A DNA stretch of 21,765 bases, taken from the NCBI GenBank assembly GCA_003427395.1, contig BFEA01000124.1, positions 111,034 to 132,798 of the forward strand, read 5' to 3'. The notes beneath the pieces are model-generated. The model saw only the letters and a list, made by a program, of their open reading frames with translations, did no database searches and was not told where the DNA came from. The position numbers and the translations under genes are program-made. Shown here one piece after another: positions 9,201 through 19,637 of the stretch (position 1 is its first letter; every line of letters begins with the position of its first letter). This stretch comes from Chara braunii. Taxonomy: Eukaryota > Streptophyta > Charophyceae > Charales > Characeae.

Positions 9201-10825
9201 GAAAGGATAAAATTAACAGGCGTTCAGTGCTTTAGTGGTCTATAATAGTACACTGAAAATAAAATATTTTAGCTTTTGAGTTCAATACACAACATTTAGT
9301 AGGGAATTTCCTCCATATAGCGGTGACACGAATGCCAGACCTACAAATATCTGTTGTGTTATCCTATCAGGCTTGATATTGCAGAACATAAAGTGGAGTT
9401 TTAAGGGACACTTTACCTGATTTATAGTTTAGCCTAACTTAGGTAATGGCGCCTGATCCGGGTTGAGATGTAGTAGTTCTCAGAAAGGAGACCTTGGATA
9501 TGAATTCTTGAGTATGATTGGTTGTTTTGCTTTCTTTACTTTTATTTTTAAATTTTTTTATTTGTTTTAGTCCAGTTGCGTACTTTCTTTGGAGTTGCAG
9601 ACCATGGGATATTGGACCCGGTTTCTAGCACAAGCTTCACTCCCGGCCCCAGGGTTGAGATGTTGATGAGGATTTTTTTATCGTTTTTTCATTCCCAAAT
9701 GCATTTATTGAAGAGGAAAATCAAGTGTAGTTTATTACCTAAAAAAAACATTATAGCATACTACAACGCTTGTGCCTCGCCCTCCCCTCCTAACATAACC
9801 CCAATGTTATGCTCCAACCAATCACAAAATGGTTGGTCGTTGGTTCCCCTTTAAAAAAGGTGGAATGTGTAATCCAACCATCCGTTTGTGAGATGATTTA
9901 CGGTTCGCAGTGGTCCCACAATCACATAGCTACTTGAAAACTAAATTGCACGACTGCATGTGGGATGGAACCTTTGAGACGTGTCTACTGAACTACTGTT
10001 ATCGTTGCGCCACCATTACAACAAAAAATTCCCACGAGAAATGAAAGTTAATTAGACATTCCGTTAAAAAAAAATCCTTCATATTTATAAATCATCATTC
10101 CAATGTTTGTCCAATTCTAAAATTTACAGTTTTATTTGATAAGTTTTCATTTAAATATGAGTTTTCCTTTCCAACTACATCTATTTATTCAATATGGAAT
10201 GAAAGTCTAGACGAGTTTATAAAATATTTTAATTAAAATTTCATTCTACTACAACAAATATATTTTAATTTATAGATTGGATTAACCTATTTATGACCGA
10301 AAATCCTTATATAGAATGACAGTTTAATTAAAATACTTCATGAACTTATCCAGATTTTCATTTCATCTCTAGCATGCAGTTCAAATAATCGGGATACCTC
10401 ATTTTTGGAAGAAAAGTATTAAAGTAAGACGAAAAATTTTAAAATTAGAATAACATTTTTTAAGATGAAATAAAAATTTAAAATTTAGAATGTAATTTTA
10501 CTATAAAATGATTATTTAATTTAGGGAATTTTTTTGGTTGTATTTTGTGCCCGAGCGGGACTCTCACAAAACTTAAAAGTTATCNCGCNCTCCTATAGCA
10601 CCTATTGGATCGCAGTGATATTCATAACATTAGATTTGTGAAAACGTAACAAAATGATAAAACCTCGCATTTTTTATAGAATGAAAAAGTAAAAGTCAAA
10701 CTATTATTTTTGACACAAAAAGATAACGGTTTTAACTGTTTTTTTATAAAGGTGGCAAAAAAAGAAGTGAAAAGTCAAGCGTTCCTCAAAATATGCATGA
10801 AAACTCTTTCTCGTAAAATCATTTT
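9201..10825. other. AT-rich non-coding stretch
   Basis: About 1.6 kb of AT-rich sequence with many A and T homopolymers and stop codons in all frames. The single frame of note (9576-9854) has no recognisable similarity. Isolated Ns occur at 10585 and 10588. I see no RNA gene or element with defined ends. Confidence 0.5.
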
Positions 10826-10829
10826 ATAT

Positions 10830-11075
10830 ATGTATAAGTCATTTTTAGTAGATTGATAAAAAACAAAGTTGAAACAAGACAATTTAGAAGGACTACAAGG
10901 CAAACTTGAAAGATGTTAAAAAAAACGGATTTTTGTGAATACTCATTTGATGAATTATAAATCATTTTTAGCAGTTAGGTAAAAACCAAGATATGTTAAA
11001 ACTAATTTACAAGACTATAAATCAATTTTGAAGTTAACAGTAAAAATCTTATAACAAAATATACGTTATTTAAAA
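10830..11075. repeat. Diverged tandem repeat, period about 60 bp
   Basis: The block tataartcatttttag recurs at 10832 and 10956, a related tataaatcaattttg lies at 11016, and a weaker gactacaaggcaaacttg version sits near 10890. The spacing is a multiple of about 60-62 bases, and the intervening sequence is also related (agatgttaaaa, atatgttaaaac, gtaaaaa). At least four diverged units run directly into the gap of Ns. Confidence 0.55.
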
Positions 11076-11088
11076 TAAGAATACAAAC

Positions 11089-11508
11089 NNNTNNNNTNNN
11101 NNNNNNNNNNNNNNNNNNNNNNNNNNNNNNNNNNNNNNNNNNNNNNNNNNNNNNNNNNNNNNNNNNNNNNNNNNNNNNNNNNNNNNNNNNNNNNNNNNNN
11201 NNNNNNNNNNNNNNNNNNNNNNNNNNNNNNNNNNNNNNNNNNNNNNNNNNNNNNNNNNNNNNNNNNNNNNNNNNNNNNNNNNNNNNNNNNNNNNNNNNNN
11301 NNNNNNNNNNNNNNNNNNNNNNNNNNNNNNNNNNNNNNNNNNNNNNNNNNNNNNNNNNNNNNNNNNNNNNNNNNNNNNNNNNNNNNNNNNNNNNNNNNNN
11401 NNNNNNNNNNNNNNNNNNNNNNNNNNNNNNNNNNNNNNNNNNNNNNNNNNNNNNNNNNNNNNNNNNNNNNNNNNNNNNNNNNNNNNNNNNNNNNNNNNNN
11501 NNNNNNAN
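11089..11508. other. Assembly gap (Ns)
   Basis: About 420 positions are N with two isolated T at the left edge. Any apparent open frame across this gap is meaningless. Confidence 0.99.
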
Positions 11509-11810
11509 CTTATATACATGTCGTGCTAACCTATCAATTTGTTTTGTTAGGTTTTCAGAAATCCTATGTTTTGTAAGATTGGTTTGTCAACAGATGAACA
11601 ACTACTTCGCTCGGGCGCGCTCACACTCAACACCCATGCTCGCTCACTCATCGCTTTTGTCGCTAAGTTTGTGAAATACGATATTTACAATAAACTAATG
11701 AGTCACCTGCTTTAACAAAAGGTGAGGTTGAAGAAGGGAGAATCACCCAACGACGAAATCACCCGACCNCACTTGTTGTGCGNTCGTAGCCCGCNCTGTT
11801 GCTCAGTGGT
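11509..11810. other. Unassigned stretch right of the gap
   Basis: About 300 bases with scattered Ns at 11769, 11783 and 11795. No gene or repeat recognised. Confidence 0.5.
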
Positions 11811-11942
11811 TTCATCCCACTAGCAACATTGAGTTTTTTTAACGCCCAACCACGTTGAGCTTCCTCAATCGCACCTCTCCAGAAAGGGGTTCAGATTCGG
11901 GCGGTGAATAAAACCGACGTTGTTAGTGGGACTTGGCCCCGG
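11811..11942. mobile_element. Palindromic (foldback) element, family A gttgag subtype, shortened
   Basis: The left end atcccactagcaacattgag pairs with the right end gttgttagtgggacttggcc. The inner arms carry ctcaa(c/t)/gttgag blocks and a ttcagattcgggcg segment matching the middle of the 3425-3586 copy. At about 132 bp it is some 30 bases shorter, and its left outer terminus has lost the ccaag part, so it has decayed. Confidence 0.78.
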
Positions 11943-14060
11943 ATGCTACGGATACCAAACACCATGTTTGGTAACATGTCCTTATCGTGGTCCTTCACAG
12001 CGGTAACAAGCGCGTGACGTGGGGCACAACAGTTTCGGGGTCGTTGCCAGACCCCGCGAAGACAAGTCGTTGAAGTTATTGAATAAATTTAAGGGTGTAC
12101 TGACACAAGACTCTCCTCGATGCATCTGACTCGAATCCTTAGTCGTAACTCTATGTATCCGACCGTAATTACACCAGGAGCTCAATATAAAACTCCCTGT
12201 GTGAGTATGCCCTGAGTAATTCTTCTATAGCTCTACCCACATTTTTCAGCTGCACATGCACAGGGTTGAGTTCGGCATGCCCCGCGTCTAAGGTGAGTGG
12301 TGTTGCAAATGATTGCTCTCAGATTTTGTTCCTCTCTTTCCCTTCCCCTTTGTTTTTTTCCTTGTTTCAAAAAGGGCGATGGCCTCAACTATACTGTTTT
12401 TGTCATCTGATTGCATCTAGATTAGAAATCGGGTCAGTGTTTCAATAATTATTCACGGGTGTATCAACTAAGCTTCTTGGTCTCTGTTTGCCTTCGAAAC
12501 TCTAAAGTTGTGCTCCATGGACTACTTCGGGGACAACATAGACAAACCTCCACTCGAGATTCACCTTTTTTTTTTTTAATCCCTCAAAAGGCATGACTCA
12601 CCCTTCCTCTCGTCAATTTCGTTAGCACAGCTCTAACCTCTCTCTCCTACCCTACCCTCTTCCCCCACATATAACACATATGCGTTGTATTTGAGTTAAA
12701 AAAAAAAAAATCGATTTTTGAAAAGAGTATTTTCTTCGAATACAATGACACTTCGAATATAGCACATATGTGTTTTATTTAAATAATACCCAAATGCCTT
12801 ATATTCAAATTTCACGAAGAGAAAATTGTTGTAGTCGAATATAACTCCCCCCTCCCACCCCCCAAAGGTCAACGCATGCTACGTTGTTGCTCTGCTGACC
12901 GGTTGAGACTCGTGAAGGCCCCTAATCACAGATGTGTTGTGTTTTGGCCTTGGGCATAACGGCCTTTGCAAATATTAAAGCTTGACTCAGTTTTTTCTTT
13001 TTTTATAACACAAGGCCCCTTCCATTTTGAGAGTCAACAACCAGGATTGTTTTCTTTCATAAACAACTTCACTCTATTGGTGGGGAGCAACATATATCAA
13101 GAAACAAACCCAACCATCATAATAAAATTTAAAAGTTGGCTGATTGACAACTGACAGGGGAAACATTTGGCCTACAGTAGTAGAAGAAAGTACATACGAG
13201 ATCAAAACACACTCATACATGCAAGTTGCAAATGGTCGTTCCCTTCCCCCCCCCCCTTCGCCTCTCTTCTTGAAGATTTACTATTCGCAGAGAGTGAAAG
13301 TGTTTGACTACTGCTTTTAACTTTGCATTTTACCAACTTGACGTATGTATCTTTTCCCCCCAAAGAAAAACAAAAAACACTCCTTGGGGCTATTGCTGAC
13401 TCATAATCAAAACTCACCCAACACTTGCAACTTAAAAAAAATAATAATAATAATAATGGCGTATTTATGAAGGATAATAAGATATTCATTACTTCCTCAA
13501 GGGAAGATTTGACCATAGAAAAAAGAACTTCAGATTTTTTTTGCTCAAAATTTGAACTCCATACTTTCCAAAATTGATATCGAGGGCTACACCATTACAT
13601 CCCTCTGAGAAATACGGAAAACATCCTCCATCTTAGCTTACATCCGGTACACCTGCGGACCTGTCTTTATAGACCTTGCAACTCACAAGTTGCCTCCTAC
13701 ACTATCCATCGCCCTACTGTTTACCTATCAACCTACAGGTATTGTACAACTGCCTCCTTCCTGTATATACCCTACAGTAGGAGTGTGAAACTATATTTCA
13801 CGAGGTGAACATAAGTTTAGGTATCCAAAATTTATAACCGAAAAAAGAATGATAAAATTTAGGTAATAATCTCTCATTCCGTGTAAGAAGTATGGAAGTA
13901 TAACTACTGAAAAATAAGTAATATTGCAGTGTGATACTCTATTATAACAATACATACAACACCTTGCTGAAGTAACTATATGAAATTACCATCTCATAAT
14001 AAAAAGTTCCTCGATGCGAAAAATATCAGTTGTCCGCATTGCTTTGTCAAAAGTCAGATG
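11943..14060. other. Mostly featureless 2.1 kb
   Basis: No gene can be supported. Visible details are a possible 45-base exon-like segment at about 12249-12293 between tttttcag and gtgagtgg, a pair of related cacatatgygtt blocks at 12670 and 12767, a C-rich patch at 12847-12862 and 13244-13256, and a (TAA)n microsatellite at about 13438-13456. A minus-strand frame at 13516-13202 has a low-complexity leucine stretch and no family similarity. Confidence 0.5.
13434..13456. repeat. (TAA)n microsatellite
   Basis: An A run followed by six or more TAA/AAT units. Short and unremarkable. Confidence 0.9.
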
Positions 14061-14061
14061 C

Positions 14062-15700
14062 ATTTTAAATCCGAACCTTGTAGCCCTTTAGACTGATTGC
14101 AGCAAACACCACCAACTTATAGTTAGGTGGTTCATCAAATTTCATACGCTTGTACACATTTTCATCGGCAATATCAACCAACAGTTCAATTATTCGCATG
14201 CGCTCAATGGAAGAATTGCGAAACTTCATGCACAATATTTTTGGATTCCAAACATGAAATGCATGGGATAAACTTTGCCAAAGACTATCAGGTTCACCTG
14301 TCAGTGCGTATGGTGAAATGAAGTACTTAAGAGGAAGTAACATCCTAAAATACAGTGCACGTGGTGCATCAACATACACCTTAGCATACTTCTCATTCCA
14401 ATTCTCCATAGTCATAACAGGTTCGAACAACGTTTTCAAAGAAGGATGCAGAACAGTCATGTCGAAATCTAACTTGGGCACAAGTCCACACACTTGAAAG
14501 ACATTTTTTATCTCAATGGAAGTTTTATCGTTACCCATTCCGCAACCCAATTTGTAACCACCTTGTAAGATTGACACTTTGGGTTGCATTCCCGTGTTAT
14601 CAATTGCCTTCTAAATGTAGGCATCATATTGCTTGCTGTAGTATTGTTGAAACCTACAATTGACGGCAACACCGAGGCACTGCACAATGAATGTTAAGTT
14701 GGGGGGAATAATGAGGATGTGCACATTCATTGTCTTCAACCACTATTTTTTTGCCAACTTCACACGTGGAACGTAGCAATCAATCATTAGAAGAACACGT
14801 TCACGATCACAACTTCACAAGCAGGCTCACAACGGCAGACAATAGTGTTGTGATAGCAATTCATGAATGTGTTCTCCACATCCCACTCGTGTTCACATCT
14901 ACGAAAACACCAGAATCTACACTTGGTTTGTTTTACAAATTTAAAAATAGGACGTGAGGCTTGAATATCTGGCAAACCAAGGTAATTGTGAACGTTGATG
15001 TAAATCGTTTGTGAAAAGTTTCTTCCTTTCTCAACAACACCTCACAACTCTTTTTTTTTCGTGAGTGTTGATTATGGCTCCGTCTCAAAGTACCGAGGTA
15101 CTTGATTCATGTTGAAAACATTTTTATGTGAAATTATGTAATTTTCAATAATTGTTTGGCATTTTTGCATAAATGCATGACAAATGTCATCAGCACCCCA
15201 CGACAATGTCTGTTTGGTGGTTTAGTGACGTGAAACAAAATCCTTACGAGCCTTGAATTGTGCTAGCTAACCGGATGATACAAGGAATGATGTTCGAGCA
15301 ACGTCACCTTCATCGTTTATATCCTTTACAACACCGTACTCCTCATTTACTTCTTGATTTTTCAAATTGTATAACACTCTTGCTTTCGCTTGAATGTCTT
15401 GATTGCGAACATGCAAACCTTCCCGTTTTTTCTCCAACACCCATTCCTCAAGCTCTTGTTTTAAATCCTCAAACTATGTTTTCCTTCCTCCCCTTGCAAG
15501 ACGATGTTGGGTTCTCGTAGTTGTGCTAGAATCATTACGGAAATACTGTAATTCCTTCCTCTTCTCAATCCAACCCCTCAGTGTCCCTAGGGGTGTTCCA
15601 TGCCTCAACGTCAAAACTCTTAATCAATTCTCTGTTGAACCCTTCACATATGAATGAATAATGTCTAAGTTTCACATTCAACCAGAATGCGATGTGTGTT
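14062..15700 (-). pseudogene. Pogo/Tigger-like transposase pseudogene with OTU-like C-terminal tail
   Basis: Minus-strand frames give, in order: a psq-type HTH (FWLNVKLRHY, then KGSTEN and GTLRGWIEKRKEL, about 15687-15560); a CENP-B-type HTH (FEDLKQELEEWVLEKKREG, QAKARVL, then a GWL-like end, 15473-15260); and a DDE_1 domain with NMNQVPRYFE (about 15113), GVFVDVNTSGMW (about 14912), DCYVPRVK (14781) and HILIIPPNLTFIVQCLGVAVN (about 14730-14665). The first Asp of the expected NMD motif is Asn, and the Asp of the QPLD motif is Gly (14671-14673). Stops occur at 15474-15476, 15267-15269, 15222-15224, 15072-15074 and 14611-14613. A 174-residue frame then stays open (14589-14065). It starts with the usual C-terminal FQVCGL segment and continues into GEPDSLWQSLSHA...KFRNSSIERM...VFAAISLKGYKVRI, which resembles the N-terminal half of an OTU protease. 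There the family's catalytic Cys position is Ser, and the His-bearing end is absent. Confidence 0.8.
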
Positions 15701-15714
15701 CCAAAAGAGTTATT

Positions 15715-16008
15715 TTCACCTATATTGGGAGTGTGTGGTTGCTCATGGTTCTTAGGATTAGGTCAGCTGAATGTGGCATGTGCATACAAGGACACCAACA
15801 CTTGGTCCAAACAATTTATAGTTCTTGGTAGTTCGTCAAAATCTAAAAATGTGATTGTGGTTAATAAATTATAATAGTTGACTTTTGGATTCTGTAAACA
15901 GTTAGAAGAGACAGAAGATTCAATAGTCAATTCAATTTGGTCTCAACTATTTATAATAGCTTCAAATGTGTTATTTGAAACCTCATATTGGTGGAATGGA
16001 GGAAACCG
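15715..16008. other. Spacer between transposase relic and SINE
   Basis: AT-rich, no recognised feature. It may contain the unrecognised 5' end of the pogo-like element. Confidence 0.4.
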
Positions 16009-16288
16009 AGGAAGCGGCCTAACTCAATTGGTTAGGCACCCAAGTGGCATTAAGGAGGTAAAGGGTTTAATCCCGACCGACCTCCTGTGGCACTCTTGGG
16101 GCCAACTAAGTGAGATGGTTGGCGTACCCTCCCCGTTCCATATCGGTAGACGTGGATGTGTGTGTGAGGGGTATATGGTATGTGTGCGAGTGTTGGTCTT
16201 AGACACTGCTTTTACTCCATGGGGGCGAGGGAAGTCGATGGGAGATGATAGTACTGGCAAAATATTTTCTGCGGAAAAAAAAAAAAAA
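16009..16288 (+). mobile_element. tRNA-derived SINE with poly(A) tail
   Basis: A box A-like sequence (cctaactcaattggttagg, 16018-16036) is followed 28 bases later by a box B-like sequence (ggtttaatccc, 16064-16074), the arrangement of an internal RNA polymerase III promoter. The tRNA-like head is followed by about 200 bases of unrelated body and a 14-base A tail (16275-16288). Possible short target-site repeats are aggaaac at about 16000 and again at about 16292. The open frame through it is incidental. The box B deviates from the consensus GGTTCGANTCC, so transcription is doubtful. Confidence 0.82.
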
Positions 16289-18352
16289 TGCAGGAAACTC
16301 AAGGAGAGAGAAAGGGAAATGGAAAGCGAAGACAACCTTACATTACATGGTTTTCATGAATTTTAAAGTTTGAAACAAAAAAAGATGGAGGTGGGCCTAG
16401 CGGACGAAGAAAAAAATATGGTATCCCACCGTCTTGAGTTATGTAGTAATTGTACGAACGTCGCCGCCAAGTGCGCCGTTCATTCATCATTGTCGCGACT
16501 TGTTAAAGGCTGCTACTTTACGAACTATTGGTGGTTTAAGAGGGCGGGGTATACTTTTTGGACTGCATCTGGTCACATTTATTGGACAGGGCGAACATGG
16601 TAACAAACTTAAACACAAACACACACAAATAAATAAAATTTCAGCTTTTGTGCAGTAGGGTATGGGGCAAGCACTACTTCGGTTTTGGAAGTGGGAACGT
16701 TTGAAAATTGTCCCTTGCACATCGTCGCGCCCTACTTAACGGTAAACATGTGGCATACCTACTTACCGCACACGACAACGACAAACAGTTTCGGAAGTCG
16801 CGAGGCAACTTCCGGGATCCCACATACCAATATCCCCATCGACCAGCAACCGTTTTCACTCGGTCCCATACGGACGAAAATTGGCAGCCTGCAGAGCGGA
16901 CATGTAGTGGTTCTTCGTTCGGAACAGGAGGCACAAGGGCGGACACAAAGTGTTGTTGCACGGTGACCGTCAGGCCCGGTACCGTCGCACTATGTGGGAT
17001 GGGGAAATCCATGAGATTTCGATTTTCAATTTCTTGCTCGCCCCAACGGCCTTGGGATTTTGAATTTCCTTGTCCAGTCATGGGGCCGATATACAAGAAC
17101 GACGTAGGCTGGCTGCATGCTCAAGCCGACTTTTTTCTTCTGTCGTTGTTCCCATGCAGAGTGCGGGGAAAGTCATCCTCTATAGCTACTACTATGTACG
17201 GGTCATTTGTGAGTGTTGCACGCATCTCATGGGGCGGTCAACTACTTCGTCTCCCCAGGCCAATCTCCGCGGGTTGTGAACGGTAGGCCAAACGTGTTAC
17301 AAACACGGCTTTGCAGAGTCGTTCACCCGTGTTACAACCACCCAAGGTTTGCAGCCTTCAAGAGGGGGCACTGTGCGAGAAGCTGCTAACTTTCATCATG
17401 TCAATTGCAAGAGGGTGCACTGTGTGAGAGGTTGTTGGCGTGCACGTGGTTATAAGACCCATCCGCAACCCGTGACCGGACTGCCTGTAGCATCCGCCTG
17501 TCGCCCACCTGATGAGTTGCTACGGCGGCAGAGGCTGCCTCCAGTTCGGTGTGGCGTGCTGTATGTGAGGACCGATCAGCTAAAACGAGTCATGGAACAA
17601 TGGACGTAGCAGCCTGCATAATCTCACAGACACCTTGTCATGATGGTGCCCCACACGCTGCAGGTCTTGCCAACCCCCCCTGATCCGCTCCAACACCCAA
17701 ATACCCCATGGCCCTCTCCATGTTTGTCCTGCCAGCCACATTCTTGCCATGCTATGGCAAACACATCCCGCTAGAAGTAGCAAGCGCTGCTGCAAGCCCT
17801 CGTTGACTATAGGGAGAGAGGCCTCAGCCTGCAGGATAACCATGACGACTGCATTTCACCTGTTCATCCCCTGCATGATTGCCATGATAGTCATCAACAA
17901 CACTTCATGGCCGTTTTCCTCTGTAACAGTTGTGCTCCTCCGCTCTCCATGGTCGTGTGGAGATTGGATGCAATGGCAGACTCGTTCACGCTTGGCACAC
18001 CGTTCTCTTTTTGCGCGGAGACGAACCCCCAAGCCACGTAAGTGAGCATGTTGGGACGGAAAGGTTGTGTGCTTCACGACCCACGGTGATGGGAACAGGT
18101 CTACTGCGTGTTGGGTGTCTACGATGATGAGGAGGACGGGCATGGAAGATAATGGGTATGGCGTCTGCAGCTCTGCACCTTGGGATGACAAACCGGTTCC
18201 TTACAACTATTTTTGGAAGCACCAGCTGTCCGCATTGCAACACAGGCCAACCCAGGACCGGGGAGGGTGTGCCACCCGCATACCCGTCTCTGCCACACGG
18301 GAAAAGTCGCACGGTTGTCCAGTATTTACAGCCGCCCGTCCATTAAACCACC
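16289..18352. other. GC-richer stretch with overlapping unassigned reading frames
   Basis: This 2-kb stretch is richer in GC and CpG than the DNA to its left. The longest frame is plus 16708-17286 (192 residues), which overlaps a 140-residue minus frame (17096-16674) and others up to 18360. None resembles a family I know, and the fact that several frames are open together suggests base composition rather than coding. A pair of direct repeats (caagaggg(g)gcactgtgygagag) lies at about 17360 and 17408. Confidence 0.45.
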
Positions 18353-18388
18353 GGTAAGGGACCTGGAATGGCCTTCCAGGCCCCTACC
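18353..18388. repeat. Short hairpin next to the large foldback
   Basis: ggtaagggacctggaa (18353-18368) pairs with ttccaggcccctacc (18374-18388) around a five-base loop, with one mismatch and one bulge. It lies just outside the arms of the larger foldback element. Confidence 0.8.
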
Positions 18389-18389
18389 T

Positions 18390-18785
18390 TTTTCGAAAAG
18401 GAAAACCAACTGCCATTTCGTCAAAATGGACATCTTTTATTTTTTGAACAAAATTGAAACTAAGTTTTTTTCCCGAAAACTAAGTTTCAATTTCGTTCAA
18501 AAAATTGACGTATCCCCGTTCCTGAGGGTCCAGCGTTGGACCCCCTGGCTGTACATGGACCTAGCTTGAGACCAGGTACCTCCAGGCAGTCCTGTCTGGA
18601 GGTGTTTGGTCTCAAGCTGGGTCCATGTACAACCAGGGGGTCCAGCGTCCAGCGTTTGTAAAACGCTGGACCCTCAGGAACAACAAATTTTGATGAGTTT
18701 TCAGCCAAAAAACTTAGTTTCAATTTCGTTCAAAAAATAAAAGATGTCCATTTTGACGAAATGGTCGTTAACCGCCCTTTTGGGT
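18390..18785. mobile_element. Large foldback (palindromic) element of about 390 bp
   Basis: The left arm ccatttcgtcaaaatggaca followed by tcttttattttttgaac (from 18412) is matched in reverse complement by the right arm ending at about 18764. The central arms match as well: ttcctgagggtccagcg (18519) with cgctggaccctcaggaa (18681), and gtacatggacc with gggtccatgtac. The loop is the small palindrome around cctccaggcagtcctgtctggagg (18580-18602, in two halves). Weaker pairing extends outwards to aaaagg. A nested hairpin (gaaactaag...cttagtttc-type) sits in the left arm at 18450-18500. No coding capacity. Confidence 0.9.
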
Positions 18786-19242
18786 AACCGCGGTTCGTCA
18801 TCCCCGTCGGCCGTGGGCAGTCGCCTGGAGGTAGACCGAATCGGTTTGCCACCGTTCTTTGGGGTCCTTCCCTAAAAGTACTTGGGCTAAGTAATGTTGG
18901 ATCAGCCCCTCAGACTAAGCAGGAGTACTTCACGTTTACACCAGTCCTCCATCGACGAAGCCTGGCCAGCAGATTACCAGTGAATTGAGTTATCAGAAAA
19001 GGGTCAGTCTATCTTCTCTATATTTTTTTTGAATTTTTTTTTATCTGTGGCTGGACCTGGTTCCAGCAAGTGCAGCTCCACCAATCCAACGGAGTAATCT
19101 ACGGAGCGAGTCCCCTTACGTGTAGGTGCTCCTCTCACCTCACGGCAGATGTCCGTCCAGCGGATTTTCCCAGAAAGAAAAAAGAATCCAAACGTGTAAA
19201 AGAAAAAGGAAAATGATCTGCCTGGCTTCTAATCGGATCTAG
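18786..19242. other. Unassigned stretch before LINE relic 3
   Basis: No supported gene. It may contain unrecognisable upstream parts of the LINE relic that becomes readable at about 19243. Confidence 0.4.
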
Positions 19243-19637
19243 AGATGGTGGTCAATACACTGGCAGAGGCTCGGGTCGGCTTTGCAGTGGGACCAGAACT
19301 GGGTGCTCTCAGGAAGACTTCCTCCCCTGTTCTTCAAACGCAAGGGATGGGGCTATATGGCACAGGCCATCCGTTCGGCAGTGATGTGGGTGATTTGGGA
19401 AGATCGAAATATCGTTTTGTTTCGAAGTGAGTGGACGGCAGATCAGGGGATTAAGGCCAAGATCAGAGCTATTATCCAGACCATGATAGTGGCTGATTGG
19501 GTGAGGAAAGCAGACAAGGGAAGAAGTCAGAAAGGAAGACAATGGTTCCTGTTCACATGGGCAAGAGGCAGCCAGTTAGCAGCGGTTACCGTGGAGGGAG
19601 AGATGGTATTGTCCCCATGGTTGAGTGACAAGTAGTG
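19243..19637 (+). pseudogene. LINE relic 3: C-terminal end only
   Basis: The frame containing 19282-19635 reads WWSIHW...LQWDQNWVL, then KGWGYMAQAIRSAVMWVIWE, DRNIVLFRSEW, MIVADWVRKA and a final segment ending VLSPWLSDK before a stop. These match, block by block, the C-terminal end of LINE relic 1 (SRIRGPVFPWDDRW, GWGYVAQAIKA, VIWEVRNK, SGWRRK). The frame is unbroken over about 117 residues, so this copy is younger than relics 1 and 2. Reverse transcriptase is not present: the copy is 5'-truncated, as is usual for LINEs. Confidence 0.8.

Noticed and set aside
11070-11519. 149-residue minus-strand frame
   Set aside because: It crosses the gap of Ns and has no real sequence.
12249-12293. A 45-base internal exon between tttttcag and gtgagtgg
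   Set aside because: Both splice sites look good, but no neighbouring exons or family similarity can be seen. Such pairs arise often by chance.
12255-12300. 5S rRNA-like gttgagttcggcatg motif
   Set aside because: The short resemblance to the complement of bacterial 5S rRNA is not supported by matching sequence on either side.
14787-15657. Separate small genes on either strand (for example 15260-15520 plus, 14787-14975 minus)
   Set aside because: They are shadow frames of the minus-strand transposase pseudogene, whose domains read in order across the same DNA.
16018-16090. Functional tRNA gene
   Set aside because: Box A and box B are present, but the sequence does not close into an acceptor stem and continues into a SINE body with a poly(A) tail.
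15878-16366. 162-residue plus-strand frame as a gene
   Set aside because: It runs through the tRNA-derived SINE and its poly(A) tail, so it is incidental.
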